Assembly: GCA_028716525.1 (NCBI GenBank)
Contig: JAQUPQ010000025.1
Location: 1 to 57,864, forward strand
Direction: 5' to 3'
Length of the DNA: 57,864 nt
Source of the DNA: Terriglobia bacterium
GTDB lineage: Bacteria > Acidobacteriota > Terriglobia > JAIQFV01
Of the stretch, positions 43,880 to 57,864 are shown piece by piece. The position numbers and the translations under genes were made by a program. The first letter of the stretch is position 1, and each line of letters begins with the position of its first letter. The notes below the pieces were generated by a model. It saw nothing but the letters and a program-made list of their open reading frames with translations. It had not been told where the DNA came from and ran no database searches.

Positions 43880-45130
43880 ATGCGAGTTAAAGTTCTGGCC
43901 ATGATCATGGCAGGCGGAATTGGAACCCGTCTCATGCCGCTCACCCGCGAGCGCGCCAAGCCGGCTGTGCCGTTTGGAGGAAAGTACCGCATCATCGATT
44001 TTGTACTTTCGAACATGATCAACTCCGGGATTTTTTCCATCTACGTGCTGACGCAATACAAATCCCAATCGCTGCTCAATCATCTCAAGGACGGCTGGCA
44101 GTTCACGAACCTTTTGAAGGATCAGTTCATCATTCCGGTCCCGGCGCAGATGCGCTCCGGGGAGGTGTGGTATCAAGGGACGGCCGACGCCATTTATCAA
44201 AATATCAATCTCATCGAAAACTGTAATCCCGACGTGGTGGCCATCTTCGGCGCCGATCACGTATTTCGTATGGATGTGTCGCAGATGATCGAATTTCACC
44301 TCCAGCGGCAGGCGGCGGTGACCGTGGCGGCGCTTCCCATGCCCGAGGAAGAATCGCAATTGTTCGGCGTCATTCAGTGCAATAAGGATTCGCGCATCGT
44401 GGGTTTTCAGGAGAAGCCCGAGCGTCCTGCCACCATTCCCGGTAAGCCGGATCAGATTTTGGCGTCCATGGGCAACTACATATTCGATACGCCGATTTTA
44501 TTGCAGGAGCTTTATGCCGATGCGGGGCGCAGCGACAGCACTCACGATTTTGGAAAGACCATCCTTCCCGATATGTGCACACGCTGCCCGGTCTTCGCGT
44601 ACGATTTCAGTATAAATAGAATTGCCGGTGAGCCGCCCGAGAAATCCAACTATTGGCGGGACGTCGGAACCCTGGATGCCTACTACGAAGCCAATATGGA
44701 TTTGAAAACCATTGTGCCGCAGTTGAATCTCTACAATCCCAAATGGCCGTTGCGCACAGCCAACTACAACGACCCTCCCGCTAAATTCGCGTTTGATGAA
44801 GAAGGCCGCCGCGGCACGACCGCGGACTCCATCGTTTCCGAGGGCTGCATCATTAGCGGCGGCACGGTGCGCAACTCCATCCTGGGACGAAACGTGTTTG
44901 TTCACAGCTGGGCGGAGGTGGACGAATGCATCATCATGGACCGCTGCAACATCGGTCGCCACGCCCGCTTGCGCCGCGCCATCATCGACAAGAACGTCCG
45001 CATCGCGCCGCATACCGAAATCGGGTACAACCATGACGAGGATCGGAAGAAATATCTCGTAACCGATTCCGGCATCGTGCTGGTCGGAGGCGAACCGTCC
45101 GTGCTCGAGGTATCGAGCCTGGCGATCTAA
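43880..45130 (+). CDS. glgC: Glucose-1-phosphate adenylyltransferase
   Basis: This is a 416-aa ADP-glucose pyrophosphorylase that makes ADP-glucose for glycogen. Motifs are AGGIGTRLMPLTRERAKPAVPFGGKYRIIDF (near 10-40), EKPERP (near 185) and an IKDV-like left-handed beta helix at the C-terminus (GRNVFVHSWAEVDECIIMDRCNIGRHARLRRAII). Bacterial length. ATG 43880 is chosen because an upstream ATG at 43814 falls in the repeat-rich gap. No glycogen synthase or branching enzyme is adjacent. Confidence 0.97.
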   Translation: MRVKVLAMIMAGGIGTRLMPLTRERAKPAVPFGGKYRIIDFVLSNMINSGIFSIYVLTQYKSQSLLNHLKDGWQFTNLLKDQFIIPVPAQMRSGEVWYQGTADAIYQNINLIENCNPDVVAIFGADHVFRMDVSQMIEFHLQRQAAVTVAALPMPEEESQLFGVIQCNKDSRIVGFQEKPERPATIPGKPDQILASMGNYIFDTPILLQELYADAGRSDSTHDFGKTILPDMCTRCPVFAYDFSINRIAGEPPEKSNYWRDVGTLDAYYEANMDLKTIVPQLNLYNPKWPLRTANYNDPPAKFAFDEEGRRGTTADSIVSEGCIISGGTVRNSILGRNVFVHSWAEVDECIIMDRCNIGRHARLRRAIIDKNVRIAPHTEIGYNHDEDRKKYLVTDSGIVLVGGEPSVLEVSSLAI

Positions 45131-45331
45131 GATTCCCTGCCTTCACACATCGACAACATCCTCAAGTTCGGCCGAATTGAAAAGTTGCGACTGGATATGC
45201 AATGGCAGGCCCGGCTTTTGGGCCGGAAGTAATTGGGCAATGGGGGTGGCGCCGGCTGTTCTTTAAGCCGGCGATTTCTCAACGGCGGAATTCTTTCTCA
45301 TATTCCTGGCGCTCACGCGCCGCAAAAAATA

Positions 45332-45390
45332 GGGACAGCCACCGATTCTTCTGCTCTCCTTTTCGGCCTTGCAAAGAAGGTGGCTGTCCC
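45332..45390. repeat. 12-bp inverted repeat element (RAYT/MITE-like)
   Basis: GGGACAGCCACC (45332-45343) and GGTGGCTGTCCC (45379-45390) form a perfect 12-bp arm pair around a 35-bp centre. The sequence recalls ends often seen next to IS200-like (RAYT) transposases in other genomes; this link is recalled, not verified. The wider gap 45131-45465 also has GCCGGCT/AGCCGGC (near 45253). Confidence 0.6.
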
Positions 45391-45405
45391 TTTTCTCACC
45401 AAACA

Positions 45406-45435
45406 AAAAGGCTGAGCCCGGGGGCTCAGCCTTTT
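45406..45435. terminator. Bidirectional Rho-independent terminator
   Basis: AAAAGGCTGAGCC and GGCTCAGCCTTTT form a perfect 13-bp stem around a 4-nt loop, with T-runs on both strands. It terminates rpoC (minus) and may terminate glgC transcription (plus). Confidence 0.9.
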
Positions 45436-45465
45436 AATGTTCCCTTCCCTGCTAATTCAAAAACT

Positions 45466-48400
45466 TCAGTGAATCGATTCCAGCTCTCCCGGCTTGGTCA
45501 GCAGGTCCAGTGACAAGCCCTCGACAGATTCCGCTTCCGCCTTGGGCTCCGGTGCCGGAGGCTCCTCGGTCAACAATTTGATGTTGCGATAATACTCCAT
45601 CCCGGTACCGGCCGGGATCAGCCGGCCCATAATGACGTTCTCTTTGAGTCCGCGCAGGAAATCGACGCGTCCGCTGATGGAGGCTTCGGTGAGCACCCGC
45701 GTGGTCTCCTGGAACGAGGCCGCCGAAATGAACGATTCGGTCGACAGAGACGCCTTGGTGATTCCGAGCAATAACGGTCGGCCCACGGCCGGTTTGCCCT
45801 CCTTGACCTTGATCCGGGCGTTCTCCTCGTCGAAGCGGAACTTGTCGACCTGTTCTTCCACGAGAAAATCGGTGTCGCCGACTTCTTCAATCTTGACCCA
45901 ACGCATCATCTGCCGGACGATGACTTCGATGTGTTTGTCGTTGATATTGACGCCCTGCAACCGATAGACCTCCTGAATTTCATTGACCAGGTAGGCCTGC
46001 AATTCCTTTTCGCCTAACACGGCCAGGATGTCGTGCGGATTGCGCGGTCCATCCATCAACGGCTCGCCGGCGCGCACCGTCTCTTCCTCTTGCACACTGA
46101 CGTGGACCCCTCGAGGCAGCAGATATTCCTTCTGTGTCCCGTTTTCATTCTCGATGATGATCTTGCGTTGACCCTTGGTGATTTCGCCGTATTTCACCAT
46201 GCCGTCAATTTCTGCGATGACCGCGGTTTCGCGCGGGCGGCGCGCTTCAAACAATTCCACGACGCGCGGCAAACCTCCGGTGATGTCTTTGGTTTTGGTG
46301 GTTTCGCGCGGAATCTTGGCCAGGACGTCCCCTTGATGAATTTCATCACTATCGGTGACCATCAAGTGGGCGCGCGACGGCATGAAGTAAGTCTTTTTCA
46401 CCTTGTGTTTGTCGTCGTGGATGACCAGCTGGGGCTGACGCTTTTCATCGGGTGAATCCTTGACCACGATGTGCGTATACCCGGTCACTTCGTCGACTTC
46501 TTCCTGCATGGTGATGCCTTCGATCAAATCCTTGTACCGCACCGTGCCGCTGAACTCGGTCAGGATGGAGTAGGTGTAGGGATCCCATTCCAGCAGAATT
46601 TGACCCAGCTGAACCTCGTCGCCGTCGTGGACTTTCACGCGGGCGCCGTAGACGACCGAGTAGCGTTCCTTTTCACGCTCCTTCTCGTCAAGGATGGCGA
46701 TCAATCCGTTGCGGTTCATCGCCACCAAAACGCCATCCTTGTTGCGGACGGTTTGCAGGTTCTGATACCGCACAAATCCGTGGGACTTGGCTTCCTGCGT
46801 GGATTGCTCGGTGACGCGGCTGGCGGTGCCGCCGATATGGAACGTGCGCATGGTCAACTGCGTCCCGGGTTCCCCGATGGATTGGGCCGCCACCACCCCC
46901 ACGGCTTCGCCCAACTCCACCAATCGTCCGGTGGCGAGGTTGCGACCGTAGCACTTCACGCACACGCCGCGGCGCGACTGGCACGTCAACACGGAACGAA
47001 TCTTCACGCGCTCGATGCCGGCGCTTTGAATGGCCGCGGCCAGATTTTCAGTGATTTCCTGGTTGATATCGACAATCGTGTTGCCTTCGTAATCCTTGAT
47101 CTTTTCGAGCGACACCCGGCCCACCACGCGGTCGCGCAGCGGTTCGATGATTTCGCCCGATTCGATGATGGATTCGACGTAGATGCCATCCACCGTGCCG
47201 CAATCGTACTCGCTGATGATGACGTCCTGGGCGACGTCCACCAGCCGGCGCGTGAGATAACCGGAGTCGGCGGTCTTCAACGCCGTGTCGGCCAATCCCT
47301 TGCGCGCCCCGTGCGTCGAAATGAAGTACTGCAACACATTCAGGCCTTCGCGGAAGTTCGAGGTGATGGGCGTTTCGATAATCTCGCCCGAGGGCTTGGC
47401 CATCAGTCCTCGCATTCCGGCCAGCTGGCGAATCTGCTGCTTCGATCCGCGCGCGCCGGAATCGGCCATGATGTAAATGGGGTTGAAGTAATCCCCCTTC
47501 TTGTCGGACTCCTGCATCTGCCGGAACATTTCATCGGCTACTTTTTCAGTGACGTCGGACCAGATGCCGATGACCTTGTTGTAGCGTTCGCCGTTCGTGA
47601 TGGCGCCTTCGAGATACTGCTTCTGCACCGCGATGACTTCCTTTTCCGCGGTGCTCACGAACTTTTCTTTCTCGGACGGAATGACCAGGTCGTCGATGCC
47701 GATCGAAATTCCGGCTCGCGTGGCATACAAGAATCCCAACGACTTGATTTCGTCGAGCATTTCAACGGTCCAGTCCAGCCCCAAACGCAGGTGGCAGTAA
47801 TTCACCAGCTGACCGAGGCCCTTCCGTTTCAACAAACCGTTGATGAACGGCAGCAGCGATTTGCCCTGCTCGTCCTTGGGTAGATGGTCATTCAGAATGA
47901 CGCGCCCCACCGTGGTGCTCAGATATTGACTCTGCAAACGCACCGGCTCGGTGTGCATGACGTCCTGGTCATCGTAGGCGGTCACGAGGTCAATGACTTC
48001 CCCGCTGTAACGCAGCTTGATCGGCGACAGGGTTTCCACCTCACCCATTTCCAGCGCCAGCAGCACTTCGTTGGTGTTGGCAAAGGTGCGGCCTTCACCC
48101 TTGGTCCCGGACTTGGACTTGGTGAGGTAGTAGACACCCAACACGATGTCTTGCGTCGGCACGGTGATGGGCTGTCCATTCGCCGGCGACAGAATGTTGT
48201 GGGAGGAGAGCATCAACACACCGGCTTCAATTTGTGCTTCCGGCGACAGCGGGATGTGAACCGCCATTTGATCGCCGTCAAAGTCGGCGTTGAAAGCCGT
48301 GCACACCAGCGGGTGAATCTTGATGGCTTTGCCTTCCACCAGCATCGGTTCGAAAGCCTGAATGCCCAAGCGGTGCAACGTGGGGGCGCGGTTGAGCAGC

Positions 48401-49659
48401 ACCGGGTGATCGCGAATGACTTCTTCCAGAATATCCCACACGATGGGATCCTGGCGCTCCACCATTTCCTTGGCGGTCTTGATGGTGGTGCAATGTCCGG
48501 ATTGTTCCAGGCGGTTGTAGATGAAAGGTTTGAAGAGCTCCAGCGCCATCTTCTTCGGCAAGCCGCACTGATGCAGTTTCAGCTCCGGACCCACGACGAT
48601 GACCGACCGCCCGGAATAATCGACGCGTTTCCCCAGCAGGTTCTGGCGAAATCGCCCCTGCTTGCCTTTCAAGGTGTCACTCAAGGATTTGAGCGGACGG
48701 TTATTGGCGCCACGCAGCACGCGGCCGCGGCGGCCGTTGTCGAACAATGCATCCACCGCTTCCTGGAGCATGCGCTTTTCATTGCGCACGATGACATCCG
48801 GGGCGTGCAATTCCATCAACTTCTTCAAGCGGTTGTTGCGGTTGATGACGCGGCGATACAGGTCATTCAAATCGGAAGTCGCGAATCGCCCGCCATCCAA
48901 CGGCACCAAGGGGCGCAGTTCCGGAGGAATCACCGGAATAACGTCCATGATCATCCACTCCGGTTTGTTTCCGGACTTCTTGAAAGCCTCCACCACCTTC
49001 AGACGCTTCGAGTATTTCAATTTCTTCTGCTGCGAGGTCTCCTTCTTCATTCCTTTACGCAGCGTGATGGCCAGCTCATCCACTTCCACGCGCTTCAGCA
49101 AATCTTTGATGGCTTCCGCGCCGATCATGGCGGTGAATCCACCGGGATAGTCCGCTTGAAGCTGCCGATATTTTTCTTCGGTCAACAATTCCTTTTCTTT
49201 AACGGGTGCTTCGCCGGGATCCACCACAATGTACGATTCAAAGTACAGAACCCGTTCCAATTCCCGCAACGAGATATCGAGGAGATGTCCGATGCGCGAG
49301 GGAACGCCTTTGAAAAACCACACATGCGAGCACGGTGAGGCCAGTTCAATGTGGCCCAGGCGCTCCCGCCGGACCTTGCTCAGCGTGACTTCGACGCCGC
49401 ACTTGTCGCAGATGACGCCGCGGTGTTTCATGCGCTTGTATTTTCCGCACAAGCATTCCCAGTCCGTCACCGGACCGAAAATGCGCGCACAGAATAAACC
49501 GTCGCGTTCCGGCTTGAAGGTGCGGTAATTGATGGTCTCCGGCTTGGTCACTTCGCCGTGCGACCAGGACCGGATTTTCTCGGGCGATGCAATGGAAATA
49601 CGGATCGCATCAAAATCGGCAATCGTGTTGACTCGATCGTGCGGATTACTTCTAAACAA
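45466..49659 (-). CDS. rpoC: DNA-directed RNA polymerase subunit beta'
   Basis: This is the full-length 1397-aa catalytic subunit. The N-terminal zinc-binding cysteines ([20 protein letters not shown]), the catalytic NADFDGD loop, the bridge-helix region and the second zinc site ([13 protein letters not shown]) are all visible. The start is TTG 49659 with AGGAGG 8 nt upstream. It is 110 bp downstream of rpoB and ends at a strong terminator. Confidence 0.98.
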   Translation of the reverse strand: MFRSNPHDRVNTIADFDAIRISIASPEKIRSWSHGEVTKPETINYRTFKPERDGLFCARIFGPVTDWECLCGKYKRMKHRGVICDKCGVEVTLSKVRRERLGHIELASPCSHVWFFKGVPSRIGHLLDISLRELERVLYFESYIVVDPGEAPVKEKELLTEEKYRQLQADYPGGFTAMIGAEAIKDLLKRVEVDELAITLRKGMKKETSQQKKLKYSKRLKVVEAFKKSGNKPEWMIMDVIPVIPPELRPLVPLDGGRFATSDLNDLYRRVINRNNRLKKLMELHAPDVIVRNEKRMLQEAVDALFDNGRRGRVLRGANNRPLKSLSDTLKGKQGRFRQNLLGKRVDYSGRSVIVVGPELKLHQCGLPKKMALELFKPFIYNRLEQSGHCTTIKTAKEMVERQDPIVWDILEEVIRDHPVLLNRAPTLHRLGIQAFEPMLVEGKAIKIHPLVCTAFNADFDGDQMAVHIPLSPEAQIEAGVLMLSSHNILSPANGQPITVPTQDIVLGVYYLTKSKSGTKGEGRTFANTNEVLLALEMGEVETLSPIKLRYSGEVIDLVTAYDDQDVMHTEPVRLQSQYLSTTVGRVILNDHLPKDEQGKSLLPFINGLLKRKGLGQLVNYCHLRLGLDWTVEMLDEIKSLGFLYATRAGISIGIDDLVIPSEKEKFVSTAEKEVIAVQKQYLEGAITNGERYNKVIGIWSDVTEKVADEMFRQMQESDKKGDYFNPIYIMADSGARGSKQQIRQLAGMRGLMAKPSGEIIETPITSNFREGLNVLQYFISTHGARKGLADTALKTADSGYLTRRLVDVAQDVIISEYDCGTVDGIYVESIIESGEIIEPLRDRVVGRVSLEKIKDYEGNTIVDINQEITENLAAAIQSAGIERVKIRSVLTCQSRRGVCVKCYGRNLATGRLVELGEAVGVVAAQSIGEPGTQLTMRTFHIGGTASRVTEQSTQEAKSHGFVRYQNLQTVRNKDGVLVAMNRNGLIAILDEKEREKERYSVVYGARVKVHDGDEVQLGQILLEWDPYTYSILTEFSGTVRYKDLIEGITMQEEVDEVTGYTHIVVKDSPDEKRQPQLVIHDDKHKVKKTYFMPSRAHLMVTDSDEIHQGDVLAKIPRETTKTKDITGGLPRVVELFEARRPRETAVIAEIDGMVKYGEITKGQRKIIIENENGTQKEYLLPRGVHVSVQEEETVRAGEPLMDGPRNPHDILAVLGEKELQAYLVNEIQEVYRLQGVNINDKHIEVIVRQMMRWVKIEEVGDTDFLVEEQVDKFRFDEENARIKVKEGKPAVGRPLLLGITKASLSTESFISAASFQETTRVLTEASISGRVDFLRGLKENVIMGRLIPAGTGMEYYRNIKLLTEEPPAPEPKAEAESVEGLSLDLLTKPGELESIH

Positions 49660-49769
49660 GGTCGCTTCCTCCTAGTCCCTGACGGGACTTCTCAACAACA
49701 ATTCAAACTTCGCAGCGATGCGGGCGGGCTTCTGTATTCGAAATCACGCCGCCGCGCCCCGATCGCCCG

Positions 49770-54050
<4,281 letters not shown>

Positions 54051-54227
54051 GCCTTCAAGCTCCTTCTGGGGCGCGCCCCGGGGGGCACAAAAACACCGAG
54101 AGCCCGGCGCTCAGCCGCGTCCGGCGGAGCACTGGTCCTCTCGACACTTCGAGCGATTTCGCTCATTCCATCACGCCTTAAGCGGGGCGTGCCGGAAATA
54201 CGGGTTCGTTGGGCTGCTTCAAGTTCT

Positions 54228-54617
54228 TTACTTAATTTCGACCGCGGCTCCAGCGTCGGTGAACTTCTTCTTGATGGACTCCGCTTCATCTTTGGACACT
54301 CCTTCTTTGACTGTTTTGGGAGCCCCATCGACGAGGTCCTTGGCCTCTTTCAATCCGAGACTGGTGACTTCGCGAACCGCTTTAATGACGTTGATCTTGT
54401 TGCTGCCCACGCTGGTGAGCACCACGTTGAACTCCGTCTTCTCTTCCGCCGGTGCCGCCGCTCCGGGAGCCGCTGCGCCTGCCACGACCACGGGCGCTGC
54501 CGCAGCCGCCGAAACGCCGAACTTGGTCTCGATGTCCTTCACGAGCTGGGAGATCTCCAGTAAGGAGGCCTGCTCGATCCAGCTCAAAATATTTTCGCGT
54601 TTGAGCTCAGTTGCCAT
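54228..54617 (-). CDS. rplL: 50S ribosomal protein L7/L12
   Basis: This is a 129-aa L7/L12 with N-terminal dimerisation helices, an Ala-rich hinge ([20 protein letters not shown]) and the C-terminal domain [42 protein letters not shown] that contacts elongation factors. ATG 54617 has GGAGG 8 nt upstream. It follows rplJ with an 85-bp gap. Confidence 0.98.
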   Translation of the reverse strand: MATELKRENILSWIEQASLLEISQLVKDIETKFGVSAAAAAPVVVAGAAAPGAAAPAEEKTEFNVVLTSVGSNKINVIKAVREVTSLGLKEAKDLVDGAPKTVKEGVSKDEAESIKKKFTDAGAAVEIK

Positions 54618-54702
54618 TGTCTGTTCCTCCAGAACATTAAAAAGTTTTTGTTGCGTCGAGAACCCGTTTCCCAGCGGCCTGCAAGCGGGCAGGCCGTCGC
54701 GC

Positions 54703-55233
54703 TTACGCGCTCGGACTCTCGCTTTTCTTCTTGGCCAGTTCATTCAACACCACGGCCAGATTTCTTCCCGTCGCCTGCAGCACCGAAGCCAATTGCTGCA
54801 CCGGGGCTTTCATTACAAACAGGAGCTTGCTCAACAACTCTTCGCGCGAGGGCAGGTCGGCGATGGCTTTCAGTTCGTCGAGCGAAATCACGCGGCCCTC
54901 GACCACCCCCGACTTAAAGGTAAACACCGGGGCTTCCTTGGCGTACTGCGTCAGCACCTTGGCCAAAGCCACGGGATCACTCGTATTGGATGCCACGGCC
55001 GTCGTCCCCTCAAACTTCTCCAGCAAAGGTTCGGCAGGTGTGTCTTTGGCGGCGATCTTCGCCAGGGTATTCTTCACCACCTGGTATTTGGACTTGGTCC
55101 CGCGGATGCGTTGCCGTAGCTCCGTGTCCTGCGCTACCGTCAAACCCTGGAAACTGGCCAGGATGACATTGCGCGAGCTCTGAAAAACCTCGCGGAGTTG
55201 CTGAATCTGTTGAGCTTTTTCCTGCTTATTCAT
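54703..55233 (-). CDS. rplJ: 50S ribosomal protein L10
   Basis: This is the 176-aa L10 stalk base protein, with the [11 protein letters not shown] and [19 protein letters not shown] family segments. The leader 55234-55349, 116 bp between rplA and rplJ, is a place where L10 commonly autoregulates; no Rfam-confident structure could be confirmed by eye. In some lineages L10 is slightly longer. Confidence 0.98.
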   Translation of the reverse strand: MNKQEKAQQIQQLREVFQSSRNVILASFQGLTVAQDTELRQRIRGTKSKYQVVKNTLAKIAAKDTPAEPLLEKFEGTTAVASNTSDPVALAKVLTQYAKEAPVFTFKSGVVEGRVISLDELKAIADLPSREELLSKLLFVMKAPVQQLASVLQATGRNLAVVLNELAKKKSESPSA

Positions 55234-55349
55234 GATGGTCCATTCTCCACTTTCAGGAGCGAGGGCTCTCGTTCGCCTCGCGCCTTAAAATCCGGGCTTC
55301 TTAAACCCCGCGCGTTTTCACGCGGAATGCCGTATCACCACACCGCTGA

Positions 55350-56048
55350 TCAGTGCGCTTCAATACCTCCAAGATCTATGCGGATGCCCGGTCCCATGGT
55401 CGAGGTCAGCGTCAGCGACCTCACATATTTACCTTTGGCTGTCGCGGGTTTGGCTTTCAATACGCTCTCGATCAACAGCCGGGCATTCTCGACCAGCTTC
55501 TTCTCTTCGAAGGAGATCTTGCCCACCGGCGTGTGAATGATGGAAGTCTTGTCGACGCGGAACTCCACCTTGCCGGCCTTGGTTTCTTGAACGGCCTTGG
55601 CGATTTCAAAAGTCACCGTCCCGGTCTTGGGATTGGGCATCAACCCGCGCGGACCAAGCACCTTCCCGAGCTTTCCCACCGACCGCATCATGTCGGGCGT
55701 CGCAATCAGGGCATCAAAATCGATCCACCCTTTTTGAATCTTATCAACCAATTCCTCGCCGCCCACGGTGTCGGCTCCGGCGGTTTCGGCTTCCTTCATT
55801 TTCTCGCCGGCCGCAATAACCACCACCCGCTTGGTTCTTCCCAAACCATGCGGCAGGACCACCGTGCCGCGAACCATCTGGTCGGCGTGCTTGGGGTCCA
55901 CACCCAGGTGCATCACAACTTCGACGGTCTCGTCGAACTTTGTGGTGTGGGTCTTCTTGAGCAGCGGAATCGCTTCTTCCAAAGTATAGCGGCGCGGCTC
56001 GATCAATTTATTGGCGGCTTCGCGCTTCTTTCCAAATTTTCTCGGCAT
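55350..56048 (-). CDS. rplA: 50S ribosomal protein L1
   Basis: This is a 232-aa L1, a stalk protein that also represses its own operon in many bacteria. Conserved elements include the N-terminal [38 protein letters not shown] and the C-terminal [16 protein letters not shown]. It follows rplK by 45 bp. Confidence 0.98.
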   Translation of the reverse strand: MPRKFGKKREAANKLIEPRRYTLEEAIPLLKKTHTTKFDETVEVVMHLGVDPKHADQMVRGTVVLPHGLGRTKRVVVIAAGEKMKEAETAGADTVGGEELVDKIQKGWIDFDALIATPDMMRSVGKLGKVLGPRGLMPNPKTGTVTFEIAKAVQETKAGKVEFRVDKTSIIHTPVGKISFEEKKLVENARLLIESVLKAKPATAKGKYVRSLTLTSTMGPGIRIDLGGIEAH

Positions 56049-56093
56049 AATGATGACAACTCCTGTTTCCGTGAACTTTTTTGAGCGATCGCC

Positions 56094-56525
56094 TTACTCT
56101 GAAATAACCTCGATGCCCATGCTTCGCGCCGTTCCTCGAACCGTCGCCATGACCGATTTCAAATCGCCGGCGTTGGAATCGGGCAACTTGATTTTGGCGA
56201 TTTCTTCAATTTGTTTCTCGGTGACCTGGCCGACCTTCGTCTTGTTGGGTTCGCCCGAACCCTTGGCAATACCGGCCGCGCGTTTCAACAGCACCGATGC
56301 CGGCGGGGTTTTGGTGATGAAGGTGAAGGATCGATCCGCAAACACCGTGATGATGACCGGAATGATCAAACCCTCCTGATCCTTGGCCGAGGTTTTGGCG
56401 TTGAAGGCCTTGCAAAACTCCATGATGTTGACGCCCTGCGGACCCAACGCCGTACCCACCGGGGGCGCCGGCGTGGCCTTCCCTGCCGGAATTTGAAGTT
56501 TCACTTGTCCAATAACTTTTTTCAT
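56094..56525 (-). CDS. rplK: 50S ribosomal protein L11
   Basis: This is the 143-aa L11 with the Pro-rich N-terminal domain ([29 protein letters not shown]) that binds 23S rRNA and release factors. It starts ATG 56525, 33 bp after nusG. Confidence 0.98.
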   Translation of the reverse strand: MKKVIGQVKLQIPAGKATPAPPVGTALGPQGVNIMEFCKAFNAKTSAKDQEGLIIPVIITVFADRSFTFITKTPPASVLLKRAAGIAKGSGEPNKTKVGQVTEKQIEEIAKIKLPDSNAGDLKSVMATVRGTARSMGIEVISE

Positions 56526-56558
56526 GACTCCACTGGCCTCTCAAAATTTTGGGACGAC

Positions 56559-57092
56559 TTACAACTTTTCCACCTGCAAAAAATCCAGCTCCACGGGCGT
56601 CGACCGCCCGAAAATGGTGACCATAATCCGCAGCGTGGAGCGTTCCGGATTCACATCTTCCACCACGCCGGTAAAAGTGCTGAACGGTCCTTCCATGATC
56701 TTGACGTTTTCACCGGGCTCAAAACTCAGCTTGGGTTTCGGTTTCTCAACCGAGGTCTGAACCTTGTAAACGATCTTGTTCACCTCTTCTTCGGTAAGCG
56801 GCGTGGGATGCGTGGCGGATCCCACAAACCCGGTGACGCGTGGCGTGTTTTTGATGGCGTGCCAGGTATTTTCGTCCATGTCCAGCTCCACCAGCACGTA
56901 GCCGGGATAAAACATCTTGGGCGTCACCACCCGCTTTCCGGCTTTCATCTCCACGACGTCTTCCGTCGGAATGAGGACCTGCCCGATATGCTCCGCCAGA
57001 TGCGGGCTTACCTGCTTCTGGACTTCGATCGACTCCTTGACCTTCTTCTCAAAGCCCGAGTAGGTGTGAATGATGTACCATTGTTTCGGCAT
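56559..57092 (-). CDS. nusG: Transcription termination/antitermination protein NusG
   Basis: This is a 177-aa NusG with the N-terminal NGN domain ([48 protein letters not shown]) and a C-terminal KOW domain ([25 protein letters not shown]). It links RNA polymerase with Rho and the ribosome. It follows secE by 45 bp. Confidence 0.98.
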   Translation of the reverse strand: MPKQWYIIHTYSGFEKKVKESIEVQKQVSPHLAEHIGQVLIPTEDVVEMKAGKRVVTPKMFYPGYVLVELDMDENTWHAIKNTPRVTGFVGSATHPTPLTEEEVNKIVYKVQTSVEKPKPKLSFEPGENVKIMEGPFSTFTGVVEDVNPERSTLRIMVTIFGRSTPVELDFLQVEKL

Positions 57093-57137
57093 GTCTGAAT
57101 CGTTCTCCCGGCGTTCCCGCCGACTGGCACTCGTCCT

Positions 57138-57389
57138 TTACTGCACCGTGCGGAAAAGATGGAAGATTCTCTGCACGAGTTTCGAAAAACCGAAATCCAG
57201 AAATCCCAGATAAAATCCGAAAAAGAAGACGGCGAACAGCACCACAACGGTCGTGCCCGTGATTTCCTTGCGGTTGGGCCAGGACACCTTTTTCATCTCG
57301 AGACGGACATCGGTATAGAAGGCCTTCAATCGCGTCCATCGAGAACCCACATATTCGGATACTTCAGTTGTCACGTTTACCTCCGCCAT
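57138..57389 (-). CDS. secE: Preprotein translocase subunit SecE
   Basis: This is an 83-aa SecE. The cytosolic amphipathic helix (DVRLEMKKVSWPNRKEITGTT) and one transmembrane segment (VVVLFAVFFFGFYLGFLDFGF) are visible. It forms SecYEG. It lies between tRNA-Trp and nusG. Confidence 0.97.
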   Translation of the reverse strand: MAEVNVTTEVSEYVGSRWTRLKAFYTDVRLEMKKVSWPNRKEITGTTVVVLFAVFFFGFYLGFLDFGFSKLVQRIFHLFRTVQ

Positions 57390-57433
57390 AAAGCGGCTTC
57401 ACACCGCGTCCGTACCTTCCACTTCCCGAAATC

Positions 57434-57509
57434 TGGCAGGCCTGGAGGGACTCGAACCCCCAACCCTCGGTTTTGGAGACCGATGCTCTACCAATTGAGC
57501 CACAGGCCT
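57434..57509 (-). tRNA. tRNA-Trp (anticodon CCA)
   Basis: This is a complete 76-nt tRNA on the minus strand. The acceptor AGGCCTG pairs with CAGGCCT, and the anticodon loop CTCCAAA gives CCA. The T arm contains GGTTCGAGTCC, and the CCA end is encoded. It lies between rpmG and secE in the usual order. Confidence 0.97.
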
Positions 57510-57572
57510 GCATCGCCATCCGCCCGACCGTCGATGGCCGGCCTTCCATACCCTTTCGGCTCGCGACCACTC

Positions 57573-57722
57573 TTACTTCACCTCTTTGTGTGCCGTGTGT
57601 TTCCGGCACTTGCGGCAAAACTTGCTCAACTCCAGGCGGTCGGTATGTTTGCGCTTGTTTTTCGTTGAGACGTAATTTCGATTTTTGCATTCGCCGCACT
57701 GCAACGTGATGATTTCTCGCAT
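57573..57722 (-). CDS. rpmG: 50S ribosomal protein L33
   Basis: This is a 49-aa L33 with the zinc-binding C9xxC12 and C36xxC39 pairs of the C+ type. The start ATG is at 57722. Its position between tuf and tRNA-Trp is conserved. Confidence 0.95.
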   Translation of the reverse strand: MREIITLQCGECKNRNYVSTKNKRKHTDRLELSKFCRKCRKHTAHKEVK

Positions 57723-57737
57723 GAGCTCGTGTCCCTC

Positions 57738-57864
57738 TTACTGCAAAATCTCGGTGACGCTGCCGGCGCCCACCGTCCGTCCGCCTTCTCGAATCGCAAA
57801 CCGCAATCCCTTTTCCATGGCTATCGGCGTGATCAACTCGATCTCCAAACTCACGTTGTCTCCC
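57738..57864 (-). CDS. tuf: Elongation factor Tu, C-terminal fragment (window edge)
   Basis: The last 41 residues of EF-Tu are visible, ending [21 protein letters not shown] and SVTEILQ. The start is outside the window. This is the domain 3 end; the gene is cut only by the edge. Confidence 0.95.
   Translation of the reverse strand, partial: GDNVSLEIELITPIAMEKGLRFAIREGGRTVGAGSVTEILQ

Overview
The window is a chromosomal segment of a free-living, Gram-negative-type bacterium, most likely an Acidobacteriota member. This assignment is inferred from gene content and style, not from a marker-gene tree. Supporting signs are mid-50s GC by eye, many secreted and lipoprotein genes of acidobacterial flavour (BNR-repeat protein with tandem C-terminal modules, M16 peptidase, PEGA-like protein, ligase-ACP-acyltransferase fusion) and many GC-rich palindromic repeats between genes. 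There is no phage, integrase, plasmid or CRISPR signature.

Layout. 1-12.7 kb: tRNA-Lys and a repeat-rich spacer; a receiver-SpoIIE phosphatase; a minus-strand cassette of SGNH hydrolase, NodU/CmcH-type carbamoyltransferase, SxtJ-like and DUF5989-like membrane proteins; YjbQ with a membrane-spermidine-synthase fusion; a GAF-GAF-sigma54 activator; and an ornithine cyclodeaminase homologue. 12.7-20.3 kb (plus strand): tatA, thiolase, dienelactone hydrolase, 3-hydroxyacyl-CoA dehydrogenase, a zinc-ribbon TPR protein, recA and a stand-alone transpeptidase. 20.4-26.7 kb (minus): 7Fe ferredoxin, bioY, amidohydrolase plus SDR, a STAS protein, exported unknowns, a Cys-rich small protein, and an ArsC/Spx-family gene with an in-frame UGA at its catalytic Cys position. 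27-45 kb: envelope and secreted proteins, a glycerolipid-type ligase-ACP-acyltransferase fusion, a TonB-like protein, DinB and glgC. 45.4-57.9 kb (minus): the universal tuf-rpmG-tRNA-Trp-secE-nusG-rplKAJL-rpoBC block.

How the genes fit together. Thiolase, 3-hydroxyacyl-CoA dehydrogenase and the fused acyl ligase point to short-chain acyl-CoA and lipid metabolism. The SpoIIE phosphatase, the STAS protein and an RsbRD_N-like protein are scattered parts of partner-switching signalling. The carbamoyltransferase cassette looks like a membrane-associated O-carbamoylation unit related to sxtI-sxtJ-sxtK.

The strongest unusual signal is at 26374-26718 (minus). An ArsC-like thioredoxin-fold protein can be read as UxxC (Sec-Thr-Thr-Cys), and a hairpin right after the UGA fits a bacterial SECIS element, so this is a probable selenoprotein that gene callers would truncate. 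Also notable are an eight-cysteine zinc-ribbon-like insertion in the N-terminal part of RpoB, a three-hairpin structured leader before the large BNR-repeat gene, and several distinct palindromic repeat elements between genes.
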